Source of the DNA: Limnohabitans sp. Rim11
GTDB taxonomy: Bacteria; Pseudomonadota; Gammaproteobacteria; Burkholderiales; Burkholderiaceae_C
Direction: 5' to 3'
Length of the DNA stretch: 64,000 bases
Assembly (NCBI RefSeq): GCF_001269365.1
Contig: NZ_CXOM01000003.1
Span: forward strand, 352,852 to 416,851
The stretch's first letter is position 1, and every line of letters starts with the position of its first letter. Positions 38,392 through 48,533 of the stretch are shown here, piece by piece. The notes under the pieces are model-generated. The model made no database searches and was not told the origin of the DNA. It saw only the letters and a program-made list of their open reading frames with translations. The translations under genes and the position numbers were made by a program.

Positions 38392-39276
38392 ATGAAACTC
38401 AACCAATTGCGTGATCTGGTTGCCATCGTAGAGCGGGGCAGCTTGCGGGGCGCCGCGCGGTACTTGGACGTCGCTCAGTCTGGCCTCACCCGCAGCATTC
38501 GGAATTTAGAACGTGAGCTAGGACATCCCATGTTTGAGCGCGAGGCGCGAGGCATGGTCTTAACGCCTATGGGTCGGCTTTTTTACCAGCGGGCCAGTTC
38601 GGTGATCAACGAGCTCAGAAGAGCTGACGAAGAAATGGCGCAGGCGCAAGGTGGCGCCATGGGAACGGTGGTGGCCGGCCTGTCCATCATGCCCCACTTG
38701 GGCATGTTGCCCGCCGCGCTGGGGCCTTTTCGGGAACGCTATCCTGGCGTAACACTCAAGGTGATTGAGGGGCTGTACCCTGCCATTGAGCCCGGTCTGC
38801 GCAATGGCAGCATCGATTTTTATCTGGGCGCTGCTTCGCAGGCAGCACCCGCGCCAGGTTTGATCGTAGAAACTCTTTTTGAAAATACGCGCATAGTGGT
38901 GGGTCGCAAGGGGCATCCCTTGGCGGCAGCCAGAACCCTGAAGGCATTGAGCTTGGCCGATTGGGCCACCCCTTCTTTGGATGTCAATGCCACTGAAGAC
39001 CTGAACGAGGTTTTTTCACGCTTTAAATTGGGGCCGCCGCAGATTAGATTGCAGGCAAATTCGGCCATGTCGCTATTGGTGGCGTTGGCACACTCGGACT
39101 TGCTCACCATGCTGCCGCGTCAGTGGGCCGAATTTGCCCTGACACAGCATGCACTGCAAGTGATACCCGTGCGCGAAAGCTTGGCTGCACCGCCCATTGT
39201 TTTTTTAAGAAGAGGCGACTTGCCTCTGACGCCGGCTGCTGAATACTTGAGTGATTTATTGAAGCGGTATGCCTGA
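38392..39276 (+). CDS. LysR-family transcriptional regulator of the aromatic cluster
   Basis: 294 aa. N-terminal HTH (LRDLVAIVERGSLRGAARYLDVAQSGLTRSIRNLERELG, residues ~6-44), then MFEREARGMVLTPMGRLFYQRA linking helix and the effector-binding domain from ~90. Divergent from the FAH-dioxygenase-monooxygenase operon, with the nested palindrome between, so it most likely activates that operon in response to a ring compound or cleavage product (inference from the general LysR arrangement). Confidence 0.9.
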   Translation: MKLNQLRDLVAIVERGSLRGAARYLDVAQSGLTRSIRNLERELGHPMFEREARGMVLTPMGRLFYQRASSVINELRRADEEMAQAQGGAMGTVVAGLSIMPHLGMLPAALGPFRERYPGVTLKVIEGLYPAIEPGLRNGSIDFYLGAASQAAPAPGLIVETLFENTRIVVGRKGHPLAAARTLKALSLADWATPSLDVNATEDLNEVFSRFKLGPPQIRLQANSAMSLLVALAHSDLLTMLPRQWAEFALTQHALQVIPVRESLAAPPIVFLRRGDLPLTPAAEYLSDLLKRYA

Positions 39277-39382
39277 CTTTTTGCAGCGCACGACCTAACG
39301 AATTTGGCCAAAGGAGTTTGTTGGAATATCCAATGAACAGCGCGCCGTTCCAGACCAAATTGAATTACAAGTTAATGCAGGT

Positions 39383-39408
39383 TTGAAAGTTTGATTCTTT
39401 GAAAGAAT
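39383..39408 (+). repeat. 26-bp repeat, copy 1
   Basis: TTGAAA-G-TTTGATTC-T-TTGAAAGAAT. It matches the copy at 40977-41002 at 24 of 26 positions, in the same orientation. It contains the perfect odd palindrome ATTCTTT-G-AAAGAAT (39394-39408). It lies between the LysR gene and the 3' end of qmcA. Confidence 0.7.
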
Positions 39409-39466
39409 TGTTGCGTGTCTTATAAGTTTGGCAACTTGTTGTTGGTTGGCGGGTGTTGTGACTCAA

Positions 39467-40387
39467 TTAATGTCCGACGTTTTTGCCTGTGTTGACCATT
39501 TGCATGGCTGAGGCAATGAGGGAAGACACTTCGGTCATGTTGCCCGGCACAATGAGGGTGGTCTTGGCATCTTGTGCGACTTTGCCGTAGGCCAACACAG
39601 CTTGCTCGGCAACCTTCAGTTGAACCGCTTGCTCGCCGCCAGGCTTCTGAATGGCAGCCGCAATGCGTTCAATGGCTTGGGCTGTGGCATCGGCCACGGC
39701 CATGATGGACGCAGCATCACCCTCGGCTTTGTTGATGACGGCTTGCTTTTCGCCTTCTGAGCGCGCAATGAATGCCTCGCGCTCACCGGTAGCGATGTTG
39801 ATTTGCTCTTGGCGTCGGCCCTCTGAGGCTGCAATCAAGGCACGCTTTTCGCGTTCAGCTGTAATTTGAGATTGCATGGCGTGCAAAATTTCTGCGGGCG
39901 GTGTGAGGTCTTTGATTTCGTAACGCAGCACTTTGACCCCCCAGTTGAGGGCGGCTTCGTCAATGGCGGCCACCACTTGTGCGTTGATGATGTCGCGTTC
40001 TTCAAATGTTTTGTCGAGTTCTAGTTTGCCTATGACACTGCGCAAACTGGTTTGAGCTAATTGTGTAACGGCCACAATGTAGTTGGACGAACCGTAGCTG
40101 GCCAACTTAGGGTCCGTCACTTGGAAGTACAAAATGCCATCTACTTGCAATTGCGTGTTGTCGCGCGTGATGCAAACCTGGCTAGGCACATCGAGCGGAA
40201 TTTCTTTGAGGCTGTGCTTTTGAATGACTTGGTCGATGAAGGGCACAACAAAGTTAAGGCCCGGTGTGAGACTGCTGTGAAATTTACCAAGCCTCTCCAC
40301 CACCCATGCATTTTGCTGAGGCACCACCTTGACGGTTTTGATGATGAACAAGACCGCAATGGCCAAGATGACGATGGCTATTTCCAT
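39467..40387 (-). CDS. qmcA: SPFH/Band 7 membrane protein (stomatin-like)
   Basis: 306 aa, the length of E. coli QmcA. A single N-terminal TM helix (IAIVILAIAVLFIIKTVKV) is followed by the SPFH domain (ERLGKFHSSLTPGLNFVVPFIDQV, LDVPSQVCITRDNTQLQVDGILYFQV) and a long helical, Ala/Glu-rich coiled-coil region. Such proteins form ring-like membrane scaffolds and bind FtsH or NfeD partners. nfeD is 56 bp upstream and on the same strand, the usual pairing. Exact role unknown. Confidence 0.88.
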   Translation of the reverse strand: MEIAIVILAIAVLFIIKTVKVVPQQNAWVVERLGKFHSSLTPGLNFVVPFIDQVIQKHSLKEIPLDVPSQVCITRDNTQLQVDGILYFQVTDPKLASYGSSNYIVAVTQLAQTSLRSVIGKLELDKTFEERDIINAQVVAAIDEAALNWGVKVLRYEIKDLTPPAEILHAMQSQITAEREKRALIAASEGRRQEQINIATGEREAFIARSEGEKQAVINKAEGDAASIMAVADATAQAIERIAAAIQKPGGEQAVQLKVAEQAVLAYGKVAQDAKTTLIVPGNMTEVSSLIASAMQMVNTGKNVGH

Positions 40388-40443
40388 GATTTTCCTTTTG
40401 AGTGATTCGATGTGCGTTTGGGGTGTGCGTTGTTAGTATTGAT

Positions 40444-40881
40444 TTATGCACTCTGTGGTCTGACGTGACTCAACACCAAGGTGTTGCCTTGGATGTCTGC
40501 AATTTGGTAGGTGCCGATTTCTTGAGATTGCCCCTCGGCGCAAATGGCACGCCAAGCGGCACCGCGGTGTTGAACTTGCGCAACCCCTTGATCGTTCCAT
40601 GCGGCGACCTGAACTTTTTCGCCAATGTCTAAGTGTTGACTGGCGTGTTCTTGGGGATGCGATTTGGCCAGTTGATTTTGGTAAAGACGCCAGAGCACAA
40701 CCGCCAGACCACCCACAACAGAGCCGACAACAATTTGCGTAGTTAGCGTAGCTTGCATGTGGGCCGTGAGAGCGGCAGCGCTAGCGCCAATGGCTAGCAT
40801 CAATAAATAAAACGTACCCGTGGCCAGCTCGGCTGCCACCAGTGCGCCTGCCAGTAGCCACCAAATTGTGGATTCGTTCAT
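40444..40881 (-). CDS. NfeD-like membrane protein
   Basis: 145 aa. Hydrophobic N-terminus with about three TM segments (WWLLAGALVAAELATGTFYLLMLAIGASAAALTA, TTQIVVGSVVGGLAVVLWRLY) and a C-terminal OB-fold domain (IGEKVQVAAWNDQGVAQVQHRGAAWRAICAEG). It is the short NfeD class, without the protease part, and is normally next to an SPFH gene, as here. Confidence 0.85.
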   Translation of the reverse strand: MNESTIWWLLAGALVAAELATGTFYLLMLAIGASAAALTAHMQATLTTQIVVGSVVGGLAVVLWRLYQNQLAKSHPQEHASQHLDIGEKVQVAAWNDQGVAQVQHRGAAWRAICAEGQSQEIGTYQIADIQGNTLVLSHVRPQSA

Positions 40882-40976
40882 TTCAATTTCCTGTTCGTAG
40901 AAGCTTTCATGCTGTCATTGTGTACGAATGCGATGGGTTTAAGTATTTGCCTTATTTCTTGAAGGCAATTGCAAGC

Positions 40977-41002
40977 TTGAAATTTTGATTCGTTGAAAGA
41001 AT
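40977..41002 (+). repeat. 26-bp repeat, copy 2
   Basis: TTGAAA-T-TTTGATTC-G-TTGAAAGAAT, 24 of 26 positions identical to 39383-39408 and in the same direction. The two copies bracket the qmcA/nfeD pair. A separate hairpin, TTGCCTT/AAGGCAA (40947-40968), lies just to its left. Confidence 0.7.
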
Positions 41003-41035
41003 GAATGAATAGATTTTGACATGAGTCACTTTGGG

Positions 41036-41075
41036 TTGGTTGTCGATTGACAACTAACTTTAATTCAATTATTCT
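41036..41075 (+). promoter_or_regulatory. Promoter with palindromic operator for the toxin-antitoxin-like pair
   Basis: Two overlapping promoter readings are possible. One has -35 TTGACA (41047-41052), 17 bp, -10 TATTCT (41070-41075). The other has -35 TTGGTT (41036-41041), 17 bp, -10 TTTAAT (41059-41064). A perfect inverted repeat GTTGTC-GATT-GACAAC (41039-41054) overlaps both -35 elements, a natural place for autoregulation by the downstream HTH protein. The second promoter keeps the GGAG ribosome site within the transcript. Confidence 0.5.
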
Positions 41076-41085
41076 GGAGCCTTAT

Positions 41086-41376
41086 TTGAAACGCGCAAAA
41101 CATCCCACCAAAGAAATTGAAGCGGCCTTGAGATTTGCAGAGTCTGAAAAATGGCGGGTCGATGTGGGTGGATCGCATGCGTGGGGGAAGATGTTTTGCC
41201 CATTTAATCAAGAGACTTGCCGTTGTGGTGAGTTTTGTATTACCTCCATTTGGAATACGCCCCGAGATGCCGAAAACCATGCACGGGCTTTAAAGAGAGT
41301 TGTCGAAAAATGCGAGGTGCGTGTCTCAAACATGCGACGTTTGATTCAGCAGTTCATCAAGATTGAAAAGAACTAA
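41086..41376 (+). CDS. HicA-like small protein (putative toxin of a TA-like pair)
   Basis: 96 aa from a TTG at 41086 with GGAG 6 nt upstream; the frame is open to 41047 but those residues are not family-like. The pattern KEIEAALRFAESEKWRVDVGG-SHAWGKMFCP resembles the HicA start: helix, short beta strands and the Gly-Ser-His that holds the catalytic His. It differs by a Cys cluster (C-x7-C-x-C-x3-C: CPFNQETCRCGEFC), which may bind metal. It ends in a helix with HARALKRVVEKCEV. The next gene begins 2 bp later. The toxin role is inference from fold pattern and gene pairing. Confidence 0.6.
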   Translation: MKRAKHPTKEIEAALRFAESEKWRVDVGGSHAWGKMFCPFNQETCRCGEFCITSIWNTPRDAENHARALKRVVEKCEVRVSNMRRLIQQFIKIEKN

Positions 41377-41378
41377 TC

Positions 41379-41903
41379 ATGGAATACAACTTCACTTTGA
41401 AATATCAAATCAGCCACGGTGATGATGGCGGAGACGATGTTGCAGAACGGCTTGGTGGCGGGAGTTGTGATGATGCATTGTTAGGCTTGGGTCAGCCTGG
41501 TCGCATTGCACTCAATTTTTCTCGCAATGCAAATTCAGCAGAACTTGCGCTTTTGAGTGCCTTGGCTGATGTTCGACAGGCTTTGCCAGAAGCTGTGCTC
41601 ATTGAAGCTGCCCCTGATTTTGTAGGCTTGTCTGACGTTGCCGATTCGGTCGGGGTTACCCGCCAGAACTTGCGCAAGCTCATGCTGCAGCATTACCCTA
41701 CATTTCCAGCACCAGTTCATGAAGGAAAAGCCGTCATGTGGCATTTGGCCGATCTGCTGACCTGGTTGCGTGAAAAAATGGCATATCAAGTCAATGAATC
41801 CGAATTTCAAATGGCTCAGCTCACCAAGCAGCTTAATTTAGCCAAATCCTTGCCTAATTTAAATAAGCAATTGCTCAAGGACATGAAGCCTTTCATTTAT
41901 TAA
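41379..41903 (+). CDS. HTH protein with HicB-like position (putative antitoxin/autoregulator)
   Basis: 174 aa. The N-terminal ~85 residues look like an alpha/beta domain (EYNFTLKYQIS, then RIALNFSRNANSAELALLSALADVRQALPEAVLIEAAP). Residues ~87-135 form a MerR/AlpA-type winged HTH: VGLSDVADSVGVTRQNLRKLM, followed by wing VMWHLADLLTWLREK. A ~35-residue Leu/Asn/Lys-rich helix closes it. It directly follows the HicA-like gene (2-bp gap) and a palindrome lies in their promoter, as expected for an antitoxin that represses its own operon. I know similar pairs in proteobacteria but no published function. Confidence 0.6.
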   Translation: MEYNFTLKYQISHGDDGGDDVAERLGGGSCDDALLGLGQPGRIALNFSRNANSAELALLSALADVRQALPEAVLIEAAPDFVGLSDVADSVGVTRQNLRKLMLQHYPTFPAPVHEGKAVMWHLADLLTWLREKMAYQVNESEFQMAQLTKQLNLAKSLPNLNKQLLKDMKPFIY

Positions 41904-41940
41904 TTATCATTGGGCGGTGAATGATTCTTCTACAAATTCA

Positions 41941-42927
41941 ATGAGTCCTTGGCGCCTCTCTGTCGCGCCCATGATGGACTGGACCGACCGCCACTGCCGG
42001 TTCTTTCATCGCTTGCTGTCGCAACACACCTTGTTGTACACCGAGATGGTCACCACCGGTGCTTTGCGGCATGGCAGCGTAGAGCGTCATTTGCGCTTCA
42101 ACGCTGAAGAGCACCCTGTGGCCTTGCAACTTGGCGGCAGTGACGCAGCCGATTTGGCCTTTGCGGCCAAGCTAGGCGAGCAATGGGGCTACAACGAAAT
42201 CAATCTCAACTGTGGTTGCCCCAGCGACCGCGTCCAGCGCGGTGCGTTTGGTGCGTGCCTCATGAACGAGCCGCAGTTGGTGGCCGATGGTGTCAAGGCC
42301 ATGGTTGATGTGGTGTCTGTGCCTGTTACGGTTAAGCATCGCATCGGCATAGATCAAATAGAAAGTTACGACTTTGTTCGTGACTTTGTGGGCACTGTAA
42401 AAGAAGCGGGCTGCAATGTGTTCATCGTGCATGCACGTAATGCCTGGTTGCAAGGTTTGTCGCCTAAAGAGAATCGTGAAATTCCGCCATTGCGTTATGA
42501 GTTGGCGTACCAGCTTAAAAAAGATTTTCCGGAACTCACCATTGCCATCAATGGTGGCATTACGCGCAATGATCAAATTGCCGATCACCTGAAAGAAGTT
42601 GATGGCGTGATGATTGGCCGTGAGGCTTATTACAACCCTTGGCTTTTAACCACGTGGGATGAAGCTTTCTTCAATTCAGCTGAATCAAGCGTCTCGCGCG
42701 AAGCGGTGGAAGAAGCCATGGTGACATACATGGAGCGCGCCAACAAAGAAGACGGTTGTCCTTGGTATGCCATAGCGCGTCACATGCTGGGTCTTTACCA
42801 TGGCCAAAGGGGAGGGCGCTTGTGGCGTCAGGTTTGGAGCAATCACAAACTCAAGCCTATGCCACCACGCGAGGTAATGGCCATTGCGCGCGAAGCGCTG
42901 GCCAGAGGCGCTGAAGTTCCTGCTTAA
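41941..42927 (+). CDS. dusA: tRNA-dihydrouridine(20/20a) synthase
   Basis: 328 aa from the ATG of MSPWRLSVAPMMDWTD; a GTG at 41917 adds eight residues and is not excluded. FMN-dependent TIM-barrel enzyme reducing uridines 20/20a in the tRNA D-loop. Motifs: MMDWTDRHCRFFHRLLS, catalytic Cys in NCGCPSDRVQRGAFGACLM, VTVKHRIGID, VHARNAWLQGLSPKENREIPPL, NGGI. The length and the NAWLQGLSPKENR segment are DusA-like rather than DusB or DusC. Confidence 0.94.
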   Translation: MSPWRLSVAPMMDWTDRHCRFFHRLLSQHTLLYTEMVTTGALRHGSVERHLRFNAEEHPVALQLGGSDAADLAFAAKLGEQWGYNEINLNCGCPSDRVQRGAFGACLMNEPQLVADGVKAMVDVVSVPVTVKHRIGIDQIESYDFVRDFVGTVKEAGCNVFIVHARNAWLQGLSPKENREIPPLRYELAYQLKKDFPELTIAINGGITRNDQIADHLKEVDGVMIGREAYYNPWLLTTWDEAFFNSAESSVSREAVEEAMVTYMERANKEDGCPWYAIARHMLGLYHGQRGGRLWRQVWSNHKLKPMPPREVMAIAREALARGAEVPA

Positions 42928-42960
42928 TTGCAGGTCATCCAACTTTCGAATGTCTATTGA

Positions 42961-43632
42961 TTAGGCTGGCGTTGGGCTGGCTGCCATCAGCCCATTGGCA
43001 AAGTGCTCGCGCATGCGCGCGGCGGTAGCCCCTGGGTCTTTGGCGTTGATTGCGGCCATGATGGCCTGATGCTCGGCCAAGGACTCGGTAATTCGGCCTG
43101 TTTTAAACAACGAGTTGTGCCTGTTGAGCTTCATCACTTTGCGCAAGTCGGCCACCATTTGATCGCGCCATTTGTTTTGCGATAGTTCGAGCAAGCACAT
43201 GTGAAATGCTTCGTTCACTTCAAAGAACTTGTCGTGCTTTTCTTTGCCGGGTTTGCCTGCAGCTTCTAGTTCTGAATGGAGGGATTGCAGTTTCTTCAGG
43301 TCAGCAGGGGAGGCGGTTTGGGCCACCACAGCAGCGGCATCGCTCTCTAAAAGACTCAGAAGGTGATAAACATCACGCAGGTCTTTTTCAGAAACCTCAG
43401 TCACGTACGCACCGCGGCGCACCTTCATGGTGACCAAGCCTTCTGCGGCCAATACCTTCAAGGCCTCCCTCAAAGGTGTACGGCTGATGCCATAGGCCTT
43501 GGCAATTTGAAGCTCGTCAATCCAGCTGCCAGGTTCTAGCTCGCGGCTGAAGATGCGCTGCCGAATCAGTTCGGCAACTTCTTCATACAGCGCGCGGGGC
43601 GCTAAGGACGGGACAGCGGACAAGGCAGACAT
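42961..43632 (-). CDS. GntR-family (FCD) transcriptional regulator
   Basis: 223 aa. N-terminal winged HTH (EEVAELIRQRIFSRELEPGSWIDELQIAKAYGISRTPLREALKVLAAEGLV) and C-terminal all-helical FCD domain with a possible metal site (DVYHLLSLLESDAA, NEAFHMCLLELS, EHQAIMAAI). Divergent from the methylmalonyl-CoA mutase gene across 107 bp, so it probably controls the propionyl-CoA block. An AT-rich palindrome lies in that gap. Confidence 0.9.
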   Translation of the reverse strand: MSALSAVPSLAPRALYEEVAELIRQRIFSRELEPGSWIDELQIAKAYGISRTPLREALKVLAAEGLVTMKVRRGAYVTEVSEKDLRDVYHLLSLLESDAAAVVAQTASPADLKKLQSLHSELEAAGKPGKEKHDKFFEVNEAFHMCLLELSQNKWRDQMVADLRKVMKLNRHNSLFKTGRITESLAEHQAIMAAINAKDPGATAARMREHFANGLMAASPTPA

Positions 43633-43692
43633 GGTTGATAAATCGAGAAAATTGACCTAAATTGGGTCGTTTGGCGGATTGTAAGGCAAGTA

Positions 43693-43726
43693 CAATATTT
43701 TGCATCAATAATTATGAATCATATTG
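43693..43726. promoter_or_regulatory. Candidate GntR operator upstream of the mutase gene
   Basis: Outer repeat CAATAT (43693-43698)/ATATTG (43721-43726) encloses the odd palindrome TATGA-A-TCATA (43713-43723). It ends 14 bp before the scpA ATG and lies between the divergent regulator and its likely target. Confidence 0.35.
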
Positions 43727-43739
43727 AGGACCCCGCGAC

Positions 43740-45896
43740 ATGACCCAGCCCAAGAACGAATTTAAGAACGCCCAACTAGAAGATTGGATGCGTGCCGCAC
43801 AAAAGTCTGCGCCCGGTGGCAACGTCGACGCCCTCAATTGGAAAACGCCGGATGGCATTTCGGTCAAGCCTTTGTACACAGCCGAAGACACCGCCGCTTT
43901 GCCTTACGCCAACACCTTGCCAGGCTTTGAGCCTTTCTTGCGAGGCCCTCAAGCCACCATGTATTCCGTGCGTCCTTGGACCATTCGTCAGTACGCTGGT
44001 TTTTCTACGGCCGAAGAATCCAATGAGTTCTATCGCAAGGCTTTGGCAGCCGGCGGTCAAGGCGTGTCAGTGGCCTTCGACTTGGCCACGCACCGCGGTT
44101 ACGACTCCGACCATCCCCGTGTCACGGGCGACGTGGGCAAGGCTGGTGTGGCCATCGACTCTGTTGAAGACATGAAGATTTTGTTTGACCAGATTCCCCT
44201 CGACAAGGTGTCTGTGTCCATGACCATGAACGGCGCTGTGTTGCCCGTGTTGGCCGGCTACGTGGTGGCCGCCGAAGAACAGGGCGTGAGCCAAGACAAA
44301 TTGTCGGGCACCATTCAGAACGACATTCTGAAAGAGTTCATGGTGCGCAACACCTACATTTACCCGCCCGAGCCGTCGATGAAAATCATTGGCGACATCA
44401 TTGAGTACACGGCCAAGAACATGCCGAAGTTCAACTCAATTTCCATTTCGGGTTATCACATGCAAGAGGCCGGTGCCAATCAGGCGCTTGAGATGGCCTT
44501 TACCTTGGCCGACGGCAAAGAGTATGTCAAAACCGCCATTGCCAAAGGCATGGACGTAGACGACTTTGCAGGACGCTTGTCCTTCTTCTGGGCCGTGGGC
44601 ATGAATTTCTATTTGGAAATTGCCAAGATGCGCGCAGCCCGTTTGCTGTGGTGTCGCATCATGAAGGGCTTTGAGGCCAAGAACCCCAAGAGCCTCATGC
44701 TGCGCACGCACAGCCAAACTTCTGGCTGGTCACTGACCGAGCAAGACCCGTACAACAATGTGGTGCGCACCACCATTGAAGCTATGGCTGCTGTGTTTGG
44801 CGGCACACAGTCTTTGCACACCAACAGTTTTGACGAAGCCATTGCGTTGCCCACCGAGTTCAGCTCGCGCATTGCGCGCAATACGCAGCTGATCATCCAG
44901 GAAGAAACCCACATCACCAACGTGATCGACCCCTGGGCCGGTAGCTACATGATGGAATCGCTCACACAAGAAATGGCCGACAAAGCTTGGGCCATCATTG
45001 AAGAAGTAGAAGCCATGGGCGGCATGACCAAGGCCGTGGACAGCGGCTGGGCCAAACTCAAAATTGAAGCCGCCGCGGCCGAGAAACAAGCACGCATTGA
45101 CTCTGGCAAAGACGTCATTGTGGGTGTGAACAAATACAAGCTGGCCAAAGAAGATCCCATCGACATCTTGGCCATCGACAACGTCAAAGTGCGCGATGGT
45201 CAAATTGATCGACTCAAGAAAATTCGTGCATCGCGCGACACAGCCAAAGTGCAAGCTGCACTGGATGCGCTAACAGCCTCCGCCGAAAGTGGTCAAGGTA
45301 ATTTGCTCGAACTCAGCATTCAAGCCATTCGCTTGCGCGCTACAGTGGGTGAAGTGTCCGATGCACTTGAGAAAGTTTTTGGGCGCCACCGCGCCGATAC
45401 ACAAAAGGTGACCGGTGTGTACGCTGCTGCTTACGACTCAGCCGAAGGTTGGGACCAACTGAAAAAAGAAATCAACGAATTTGCCGACTCCAAAGGCCGT
45501 CGTCCTCGCGTCATGATCAGCAAGTTGGGCCAAGACGGTCACGACCGCGGCGCCAAAGTGGTGGCCACCGCCTTTGCCGATCTGGGCTTTGACGTGGACA
45601 TGGGCCCCTTGTTCCAAACGCCTGAAGAGTGCGCACGGCAGGCCATCGAAAACGACGTGCACGCAGTGGGCGTTTCCACTTTGGCGGCAGGTCACAAAAC
45701 TTTGGTACCCGCCATCATTGCCGAATTGAAGAAGCAGGGCGCCGACGACATCATCGTGTTTGTGGGCGGCGTTATTCCACGTCAAGACTACGACTTCTTG
45801 TACGAAGCCGGCGTGAAGGGCATCTACGGCCCCGGCACCCCCATCCCAGCCAGCGCCAAAGATGTTTTGGAGCAAATTAAAAAGGCCTTAGGTTGA
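43740..45896 (+). CDS. scpA: Methylmalonyl-CoA mutase, single-chain
   Basis: 718 aa. Adenosylcobalamin enzyme interconverting (R)-methylmalonyl-CoA and succinyl-CoA. The TIM-barrel domain includes [44 protein letters not shown] and [23 protein letters not shown]. The B12 domain near the C-terminus holds the DxHxxG motif in [14 protein letters not shown]. The homodimeric type fuses both domains in one chain, as here. SD GAGGA. meaB starts in its last codons (TTGA). Confidence 0.96.
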   Translation: MTQPKNEFKNAQLEDWMRAAQKSAPGGNVDALNWKTPDGISVKPLYTAEDTAALPYANTLPGFEPFLRGPQATMYSVRPWTIRQYAGFSTAEESNEFYRKALAAGGQGVSVAFDLATHRGYDSDHPRVTGDVGKAGVAIDSVEDMKILFDQIPLDKVSVSMTMNGAVLPVLAGYVVAAEEQGVSQDKLSGTIQNDILKEFMVRNTYIYPPEPSMKIIGDIIEYTAKNMPKFNSISISGYHMQEAGANQALEMAFTLADGKEYVKTAIAKGMDVDDFAGRLSFFWAVGMNFYLEIAKMRAARLLWCRIMKGFEAKNPKSLMLRTHSQTSGWSLTEQDPYNNVVRTTIEAMAAVFGGTQSLHTNSFDEAIALPTEFSSRIARNTQLIIQEETHITNVIDPWAGSYMMESLTQEMADKAWAIIEEVEAMGGMTKAVDSGWAKLKIEAAAAEKQARIDSGKDVIVGVNKYKLAKEDPIDILAIDNVKVRDGQIDRLKKIRASRDTAKVQAALDALTASAESGQGNLLELSIQAIRLRATVGEVSDALEKVFGRHRADTQKVTGVYAAAYDSAEGWDQLKKEINEFADSKGRRPRVMISKLGQDGHDRGAKVVATAFADLGFDVDMGPLFQTPEECARQAIENDVHAVGVSTLAAGHKTLVPAIIAELKKQGADDIIVFVGGVIPRQDYDFLYEAGVKGIYGPGTPIPASAKDVLEQIKKALG

Positions 45897-46918
45897 CCCC
45901 TCAAGACCTCATGCAAGGTGTGTTGCAGGGCCTGCCCGCGGTTCAACGCCGCGCCATGGCCAAGTCCATCACCTTGCTCGAGTCCACTCTGCCTGCACAC
46001 CGCGTGCAGGCGGATGAATTGCTCACGGGTTTGTTGCCGCATTCAGGCAAGTCATTTCGCTTGGGCATCAGTGGCGTACCCGGTGTGGGCAAATCGACTT
46101 TCATTGAAGCACTGGGCTTGTTCTTAATTGCGCAAGGTCATCGCGTGGCGGTATTGGCCATCGACCCTTCGTCAACGGTTTCAGGCGGCTCTATCTTGGG
46201 CGACAAGACGCGCATGGAGCATCTCAGCGTTCACGAGAAAGCCTACATTCGCCCCAGCCCCTCTAGCGGCACCCTGGGCGGCGTGGCGGAAAAAACCCGC
46301 GAAGCCATGTTGGTCTGTGAAGCTGCAGGCTACGACGTGGTCATTGTGGAAACAGTGGGCGTAGGACAGAGCGAAACCGCAGTGGCCAACATGACCGACA
46401 TGTTTGTGTTGATGCAATTGCCGAACGCTGGTGACGATTTACAGGCCATTAAAAAAGGCGTGATGGAATTGGCCGATTTGGTGGTCATCAACAAAGCAGA
46501 CATTGATACCTCTGCAGCCACACGCGCAGAGGCACAAATTACCAGTGCTTTGCGATTGTTAGGTTTGCATGGCAACCCAGACAACGCGCATCACAACGAA
46601 GAGCTGTGGCACCCCGAGGTCTTACAAATTAGTGCCTTGCTTAATAAAGGTGTCGACAGTTTTTGGCATCGCGTGCAAAAGTTCAAGCGTCTCCAGCAAG
46701 CCAATCAAAAATTTGTTCAGCGCAGACAACAACAAGCCCAAGCCTGGATGTGGGAACGCATCGATGCTGGCTTGAAACAAAATTTCCGAGCTCAGGTCAG
46801 TGTGAAAGCGCTGTTACCTGAACTCACGCAAAAGGTAATCTCAGGTCAAGTGCCTGCATCCACCGCCGCAAGACAACTGCTGGCTGCTTATCAAGCAACT
46901 GGCTTTCCCAGAAATTGA
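45893..46918 (+). CDS. meaB: Methylmalonyl-CoA mutase-associated GTPase MeaB
   Basis: 341 aa from a TTG that overlaps the mutase stop by 4 bp. G3E-type P-loop GTPase: Walker [14 protein letters not shown], Asp in [36 protein letters not shown], and NKAD. It protects the mutase from inactivation and assists cofactor loading. Position immediately after scpA is diagnostic. Confidence 0.94.
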   Translation: MTPQDLMQGVLQGLPAVQRRAMAKSITLLESTLPAHRVQADELLTGLLPHSGKSFRLGISGVPGVGKSTFIEALGLFLIAQGHRVAVLAIDPSSTVSGGSILGDKTRMEHLSVHEKAYIRPSPSSGTLGGVAEKTREAMLVCEAAGYDVVIVETVGVGQSETAVANMTDMFVLMQLPNAGDDLQAIKKGVMELADLVVINKADIDTSAATRAEAQITSALRLLGLHGNPDNAHHNEELWHPEVLQISALLNKGVDSFWHRVQKFKRLQQANQKFVQRRQQQAQAWMWERIDAGLKQNFRAQVSVKALLPELTQKVISGQVPASTAARQLLAAYQATGFPRN

Positions 46919-46950
46919 AATATCCCGTATTGGAGTGAAGAAAGTAAATC

Positions 46951-48483
<1,533 letters not shown>

Positions 48484-48533
48484 GTGGCATGACCGACATC
48501 GCTTGAATTGAATACGCCATAAGGAGAAAAAAT

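Noticed and set aside
39277..39466. Possible integron attC-like site or gene remnant (ACCTAAC and a short frame ending LNYKLMQV)
   Set aside because: No matching GTTRRRY core with correct spacing and folding; the frame is short and I recognise no protein in it.
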